Shown: positions 5,361-5,585 of the stretch, piece after piece | How positions within the stretch are numbered: position 1 is the stretch's first letter | How the letters are laid out: each line of letters begins with the position of its first letter | Source of the DNA: Deltaproteobacteria bacterium | GTDB lineage: Bacteria; Desulfobacterota; Desulfovibrionia; Desulfovibrionales; Desulfovibrionaceae | Direction: 5' to 3' | Length of the DNA stretch: 5,585 bases | Assembly: GCA_031280335.1 (NCBI GenBank) | Contig: JAITGZ010000112.1 | Location: 1 to 5,585 of the forward strand | Made by a program: the position numbers and the translations under genes | The notes under the pieces: model-generated | Database searches by the model: none | Told to the model about the DNA's origin: nothing | The model's input: the letters and a program-made list of their open reading frames with translations, nothing else

Positions 5361-5585
5361 ATGATTAAACCTATTGCTAAATTAATAATCGCCCTGAACG
5401 GCAATCTTAAACGGGATCAGATTGCGGCGGGCTTTTCCTGGGGCCTTCTTTTGGGCCTTGTCCCGGCAGGGAATTTCTTCTGGATCATTCTCTTCGTAGT
5501 TTCCTTCTATTTTAAGCACCACCATGCGTCCAAGGTGCTGGCCCGGGCAATCATCAAAATTTTCATCGCCGTGATAAACCCCCTG
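5361..5585 (+). CDS. Small membrane protein, TIGR03546-like, 5' part only
   Basis: ATG 5361 opens a frame that runs through the window end (75 codons, no stop). The N-terminus MIKPIAKLIIALNG followed by QIAAGFSWGLLLGLVPAG matches my recollection of the TIGR03546 family: small conserved membrane proteins of unknown function, seen in spirochaetes among others, with a glycine-rich GxxxGLxP turn like that of DUF2062 proteins. Visible hydrophobic stretches are residues ~22-50 (broken by the PAG turn) and a second one starting at ~66; between them is a basic His/Lys segment (FKHHH). No clear Shine-Dalgarno sequence precedes the ATG; the start is chosen because the N-terminus fits the family and no other start codon lies close by. 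It follows the symporter in the same direction, but the terminator-like region suggests separate transcription. Function unknown. Confidence 0.75.
   Translation, partial: MIKPIAKLIIALNGNLKRDQIAAGFSWGLLLGLVPAGNFFWIILFVVSFYFKHHHASKVLARAIIKIFIAVINPL

Noticed and set aside
5335..5365. Promoter formed by TTGTTT and TATGAT overlapping the last ATG
   Set aside because: The -35 match is only 3/6, spacing is 19, and the -10 box would overlap the start codon of the membrane protein gene.
1..5585. CRISPR array, tRNA or rRNA genes, phage genes, integrase or transposase gene
   Set aside because: No regularly spaced repeats, tRNA cloverleaf, rRNA sequence or mobile-element protein motif was seen in either strand.

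Overview
The window looks like the chromosome of an anaerobic or microaerophilic spirochaete, probably a Treponema relative of moderately high GC. This placement is an inference from gene content: a repeat-rich surface protein with an InlB-type repeat, a class 1B dihydroorotate dehydrogenase pair, a stand-alone bacteriohemerythrin, an AGCS symporter, and a small membrane protein like the TIGR03546 group. No rRNA or other phylogenetic marker is present, so it stays tentative.

Layout. Positions 1-1071 (+) carry the 3' end of a large modular, probably surface-exposed protein. Its visible part begins and ends with related ~54-residue segments, so the real start lies upstream of the window. Positions 1072-1185 hold a 114-bp element with 13-bp perfect terminal inverted repeats, a flanking TAA direct repeat and internal hairpins: a candidate MITE between two convergent genes, abutting the stop codon of the surface protein gene. 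On the minus strand, read from 3544 down to 1230, lie a bacteriohemerythrin gene, pyrK and pyrD; pyrK and pyrD overlap by 8 bp. A 204-bp divergent intergenic region (3545-3748) has promoter-like sequences for both directions and a perfect 10-bp inverted repeat. The plus strand then has a complete AGCS-family amino-acid:cation symporter (3749-5254), a terminator-like region (5273-5342), and the start of a small membrane protein cut by the window edge (5361-5585).

How the genes fit together. PyrD and PyrK form the NAD-dependent dihydroorotate dehydrogenase of de novo pyrimidine synthesis: FMN in PyrD oxidises dihydroorotate, and electrons pass through the [2Fe-2S] cluster and FAD of PyrK to NAD+. 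The hemerythrin has a full set of di-iron ligands and lies just upstream in the same direction, so co-transcription is possible, but a hairpin with a T-run separates it from pyrK. The symporter is divergently oriented and may share regulation through the intergenic inverted repeat. I did not find a clearly new multi-gene system. The most noteworthy items are the MITE-like element at the stop codon, the modular surface protein, and the hemerythrin-pyrKD arrangement.
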